NCBI RefSeq assembly: GCF_008369325.1
Contig: NZ_VOBI01000014.1
Span: 1 to 64,000, forward strand
Source: Pseudomonas sp. ANT_H12B
Lineage (GTDB): Bacteria > Pseudomonadota > Gammaproteobacteria > Pseudomonadales > Pseudomonadaceae
Reading direction: 5' to 3'
Length of the DNA: 64,000 nucleotides
The translations under genes were made by a program, and so were the position numbers. Below, piece by piece: positions 61,148 to 64,000 of the stretch (positions within the stretch are counted from its first letter, which is position 1; each line of letters starts with the position of its first letter). The notes under the pieces are model-generated. The model did no database searches, was not told the DNA's origin, and saw nothing but the letters and a program-made list of their open reading frames with translations.

Positions 61148-61498
61148 TTACTTCAGTGCAGCAAGAATCGCGTCCGGGTCGTACCCGCGAATCAACGTCC
61201 CGTTCACATCAATGATCGGGATCCCGCCACCACCCAGCGCCTCATAGGCCTTGCGCGCCTGGGCATCCTTCTCGATATCGAATTCCTTGTACGCAATGCC
61301 TTTCTGATCGAGAAAGCGCCGGGTCAGTTTGCAGTAGCCACACCATTCGGTCGCGTAGAGCACAACGTTGGCCTTGGCCTGAGTCTGCTCGGGCACAGCT
61401 TGTGACGGGTTAAACACCCGCTCGATCTTGCCCCAGTTCTGAAAGACCACAACCACCAGCAGGATCAGCAGGAATTTCTTCAGGATTCCGGTCAGCAT
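61148..61498 (-). CDS. membrane-anchored glutaredoxin-like protein
   Basis: A 116-residue protein with an N-terminal membrane helix (KKFLLILLVVVVFQNWG) and a glutaredoxin domain holding the redox motif CGYC, then RFLDQKGIAYKEFDIEKD and the cis-proline GGIPIIDVNG. The active site faces whichever side the helix leaves it; the length and signal suggest the periplasm or an outward-facing site. Its ATG overlaps the ndpA stop codon by one base (TGATG), so the two are translationally coupled. Confidence 0.88.
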   Translation of the reverse strand: MLTGILKKFLLILLVVVVFQNWGKIERVFNPSQAVPEQTQAKANVVLYATEWCGYCKLTRRFLDQKGIAYKEFDIEKDAQARKAYEALGGGGIPIIDVNGTLIRGYDPDAILAALK

Positions 61499-62502
61499 CA
61501 GTTACGTCGCTTGAGCTGATCGGTGAGCTGGGTCGGCAGACCTTTGATGATCAGCGTGCCGGCTTCTTCGTCGTATTCGATCTTCGAGCCCAGCAGGTGC
61601 GCTTCGAAGCTGATGGACAGGCCTTCGGCGCGACCGGTGAAGCGCCGGAACTGGTTGAGGGTGCGTTTATCCGCCGGGATCTCCGGGGACAGGCCGTAGT
61701 CCTTGTTGCGGATGTGGTCGTAGAAGGCTTTCGGGCGTTCTTCGTCGATCAGTTCCGAGAGTTCCTCCAGGCCCATCGGCTCGCCGAGCTTGGCTTGGCT
61801 GCTGGCGTAATCGACCAGCGTTTTGGTCTTCTCGCGAGCGGACTCTTCAGGCAGGTCTTCGCTTTCGACAAAGTCGCTGAAGGCCTTGAGTAGCGTGCGT
61901 GTTTCTCCCGGGCCATCGACCCCTTCCTGGCAGCCGATGAAGTCGCGGAAATACTCCGAAACCTTCTTACCGTTCTTGCCTTTGATGAACGAAATGTACT
62001 GCTTGGACTGCTTGTTGTTCTGCCACTCAGACACATTGATCCGTGCCGCCAGGTGCAGTTGGCCCAGATCCAGGTGCCGGGACGGGGTCACGTCCAGCTG
62101 ATCGGTCACTGCAACGCCTTCACTGTGGTGCAGGAGGGCGATCGCCAGGTAATCGGTCATGCCCTGCTGATAATGCGCAAACAGCACGTGGCCGCCCACA
62201 GAGAGGTTCGACTCTTCCATCAGCTTTTGCAGATGTTCAACCGCCACCCGGCTGAACGCCGTGAAATCCTTGCCACCCTCGAGGTACTCCTTCAGCCAGC
62301 CGCTGAACGGATGCGCCCCGGACTCGGCATGGAAGAAACCCCAGGCCTTGCCTTGTTTGGCGTTGTAGCTCTCGTTGAGGTCGGCAAGCATGTACTCGAT
62401 CGCGCTCGACTCCGCCAATTCGGAGTCGCGAGCATGGAGAACCGCAGGTGTGCCGTCGGGTTTTTTGTCGATCAGGTGGACGATGCAATGACGGATCGGC
62501 AT
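61498..62502 (-). CDS. ndpA: nucleoid-associated protein NdpA/YejK
   Basis: A 334-residue protein of the 37-kDa nucleoid-associated family (YejK, NdpA). It opens MPIRHCIVHLIDKKPDGTPAV and keeps the family blocks FFHAESGAHPFSGWLKEYL, LDLGQLHLAARINVSEW, YISFIKGKNGKKVSEYFRDFIGC and EFSISFEAHLLGSKI-like sequence. Binds DNA; relatives may be nucleases or antiphage factors. Upstream of the glutaredoxin gene in the same operon. Confidence 0.93.
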   Translation of the reverse strand: MPIRHCIVHLIDKKPDGTPAVLHARDSELAESSAIEYMLADLNESYNAKQGKAWGFFHAESGAHPFSGWLKEYLEGGKDFTAFSRVAVEHLQKLMEESNLSVGGHVLFAHYQQGMTDYLAIALLHHSEGVAVTDQLDVTPSRHLDLGQLHLAARINVSEWQNNKQSKQYISFIKGKNGKKVSEYFRDFIGCQEGVDGPGETRTLLKAFSDFVESEDLPEESAREKTKTLVDYASSQAKLGEPMGLEELSELIDEERPKAFYDHIRNKDYGLSPEIPADKRTLNQFRRFTGRAEGLSISFEAHLLGSKIEYDEEAGTLIIKGLPTQLTDQLKRRN

Positions 62503-62897
62503 GGGCTTCTCGGCTGATTGAAGTGAGGAGGGCGTGCTCCCCGAAAAAGCGCCCAGTGTACCGCAACCATTGGTTTTGGCGCGTCATGAAGGGCAAATCC
62601 CGGGAGCGAAGCGGCTCTTATGCAGTTTTTTCCCGATTTAGAGCAATAAAGCTGACCAAATGGGTAGCTAGAGGCGGATATTTCCCCGTCTCTGTGCTAG
62701 TTTTGCCCGGTCTTACGCGAAGTCACTGCGTTAAGCGTGCATTCAGCATTTGTCAGGTCGAACCAAACCCTGATTTCGGTATCTATAACCCCGACTCGTC
62801 GCGGTTATGGCCGAGGGTGCCAGATCCAGAAGATCGGGCTCGATGGCTGACACTGCACTCTGCAATCCATATGAATTTGATAGGGAAGGAACACTAC
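62503..62897 (+). other. intergenic region upstream of the HU gene
   Basis: 395 bases between divergent ndpA and HU. No coding frame of good character; the plus-strand frame running into HU lacks any HU-like N-terminus. It should hold both promoters and a long HU leader. AGGGAAGGA lies 8 bases before the HU start. Confidence 0.45.
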
Positions 62898-63179
62898 ATG
62901 GCTCTTACTAAAGACCAACTGATCGCCGACATCGCTGAAGCTATCGACGCGCCAAAAACCACCGCGCGTAACGCTCTTGACCAACTGGGCCAAATCGTTG
63001 CCGATCAGCTGGAAAACGGCGGCGAAATCACTCTGCCAGGTATCGGCAAACTGAAAGTGACTGAGCGTCCTGCCCGTACCGGCCGCAACCCTTCGACTGG
63101 CGCTGCCATCGAAATCGCTGCCAAGAAAGTTATCAAGCTGGTTGTGGCCAAAGGCCTGACTGACGCTGTTAACAAGTAA
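62898..63179 (+). CDS. HU-family DNA-binding protein
   Basis: A 93-residue histone-like protein. The N-terminus MALTKDQLIADIAEAID and the arm region TLPGIGKLKVTERPARTGRNPSTGAAIEI with the conserved RNP match HU exactly. HU bends and wraps DNA and supports replication and recombination. The longer upstream frame (to 62448) is non-coding. Pseudomonas has several HU genes (hupA, hupB, hupN, hupP) and the paralogue was not assigned. A strong terminator follows. Confidence 0.95.
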   Translation: MALTKDQLIADIAEAIDAPKTTARNALDQLGQIVADQLENGGEITLPGIGKLKVTERPARTGRNPSTGAAIEIAAKKVIKLVVAKGLTDAVNK

Positions 63180-63190
63180 GACGCAGTAAA

Positions 63191-63229
63191 AAAAGCCGTG
63201 CTCCGGAGTGATCCGGGCACGGCTTTTTT
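63191..63229 (+). terminator. intrinsic terminator of the HU gene
   Basis: AAAAGCCGTGC (63191-63201) pairs with GCACGGCTTTT (from 63217), with an inner CCGGA pairing, and six T residues follow. It begins 11 bases after the stop codon. Confidence 0.92.
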
Positions 63230-63263
63230 GTGTCTGCGATTTACAACAAACACCGCTAAACCA

Positions 63264-63355
63264 ATGTGGGAGCGAGCCTGCTCGCGATGGCTGCGTGTCA
63301 GTTAACGATGATGTCGACTGATACACCGCCATCGCGAGCAGGCTCACTCCCACAG
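63264..63355. repeat. REPIN between HU and rlmF
   Basis: Inverted REPs ATGTGGGAGCGAGCCTGCTCGCGATG and CATCGCGAGCAGGCTCACTCCCACAG, between converging genes. Confidence 0.88.
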
Positions 63356-63377
63356 TTGATTTGTGTCGGTCAGTGAC

Positions 63378-64000
63378 TCAGCTCTTGCGAGCCCAGCGCT
63401 CACGCCACACCTGCTGTTCGGACTTGGTCTGGAAGGTCCAGGCGACGAAACGGCTTTGCTTCTGCCCCTGGGACATTTCCACCACCTGGCTTTCCAGTAC
63501 GCCGGCCTTTTTCAGCGCGGTCTGGATCGCCGGCAGGTTCGAAGCTTTCGAGACCAGAGTGCTGAACCACAGTACTTTGTGCTGAAAATGCGCGCTCTCG
63601 GCGATCAGCTGCGTCACAAACCGTGCTTCGCCACCTTCACACCACAGTTCCGCCGACTGACCGCCAAAGTTCAGCACCGGCAGTTTACGTTTCGGGTCGG
63701 CACGGCCCAAGGCGCGCCATTTACGCTCGCTGCCCTTGGTAGCTTCATCCATCGAGGCGTGGAACGGCGGGTTACACATGGTCAGGTCAAAACGTTCACC
63801 GGGTTCAAGCAGGCCCAGCAGAATGTGCTTGGGATTGCTTTGCAGGCGCAACTGGATGGCTTTGTTCAGCCCGTTGGACTGCACGATGGCTTTGGCGGCG
63901 GCCACCGCTGTCGGGTCGATTTCCGAGCCGAGGAAGTGCCAGCGGTAGTCGCTGTAACCGATCAACGGATAGACGCAGTTGGCGCCCATGCCGATATCGA
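63378..64000 (-). CDS. rlmF: 23S rRNA (adenine-1618-N6)-methyltransferase RlmF, partial
   Basis: The C-terminal part of RlmF, about 207 residues; the start lies beyond the right end of the window. The SAM-binding loop DIGMGANCVYP is at the window edge and the catalytic N6-methylase motif CNPPFHAS follows. The family blocks KWRALGRADPKRKLPVLNFGGQSAELWCEGGE and FQHKVLWFSTLVSKASN are present. It methylates A1618 (E. coli numbering) of 23S rRNA. Confidence 0.93.
   Translation of the reverse strand, partial: DIGMGANCVYPLIGYSDYRWHFLGSEIDPTAVAAAKAIVQSNGLNKAIQLRLQSNPKHILLGLLEPGERFDLTMCNPPFHASMDEATKGSERKWRALGRADPKRKLPVLNFGGQSAELWCEGGEARFVTQLIAESAHFQHKVLWFSTLVSKASNLPAIQTALKKAGVLESQVVEMSQGQKQSRFVAWTFQTKSEQQVWRERWARKS

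Noticed and set aside
62448..62897. Extended N-terminus of the HU protein
   Set aside because: The frame is open for 150 codons but starts inside ndpA and has no HU-like sequence; the true start at 62898 has a strong ribosome-binding site.

Overview
The window comes from a Pseudomonas chromosome, most likely the P. fluorescens group. The evidence is a complete alginate operon in the standard gene order, a dauBAR locus beside rhlB as I remember it from P. aeruginosa, a mexMN-type efflux operon followed by its two-component genes, and many GTGGGAGC-type REP/REPIN repeats between genes. Most of the window is core genome. I saw no tRNA, rRNA, CRISPR array, prophage or insertion sequence.

Layout. 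0.2-3.6 kb: diguanylate cyclase, OprD-family porin, small secreted protein. 3.8-10.1 kb: efflux operon mexM-mexN-response regulator-sensor kinase, with a perfect inverted repeat upstream. 10.3-11.1 kb: a structured dispersed repeat and a DUF6124-type gene behind a hairpin-rich leader. 11.4-17.5 kb: LysR regulator divergent from an outer-membrane factor, FUSC, DUF1656 and HlyD genes, an AaeBXA-type aromatic-acid exporter. 17.7-19.5 kb: three small metabolic or unknown genes. 19.6-22.5 kb: an orphan RHS/TccC-type toxin with a lower-GC C-terminal tip. 22.6-39.1 kb (minus strand): algD-8-44-K-E-G-X-L-I-J-F-A, with a 0.8 kb control region upstream of algD. 40-45.3 kb: yaaA, polysaccharide deacetylase, PhoH-like ATPase, moaCDE. 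45.5-51 kb: amino-acid binding protein, dauR, dauA, dauB, rhlB. 51.1-56.4 kb: carboxylesterase and the aapJQMP amino-acid ABC transporter. 56.5-64 kb: orphan MqsA-like antitoxin, FadR regulator with an MFS transporter, SnoaL-like protein, GIY-YIG protein, GST, glutaredoxin, ndpA, HU and a partial rlmF.

How the genes work together. The alginate genes make GDP-mannuronate (AlgA, AlgD), polymerise it under c-di-GMP control (Alg8, Alg44), modify it (AlgG, AlgI, AlgJ, AlgF, AlgX) and export it (AlgK, AlgE), with AlgL clearing stray polymer. The dau genes convert D-arginine to L-arginine; a palindrome upstream of dauB recurs upstream of the solitary binding-protein gene, which suggests one regulon. 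The Aap system imports L-amino acids broadly.

Most worth a second look: (1) the TccC-like toxin tip, which has an SGC...H arrangement like CNF1/BLF1 glutamine deamidases; (2) the structured leader of the DUF6124 gene; (3) an 87-bp REPIN lying in frame inside the algK signal region; (4) a strong terminator-like hairpin between algD and alg8; (5) the shared dau palindrome; (6) an antitoxin gene with a perfect operator but no toxin. All family assignments are from reading the sequence; no database search was run.
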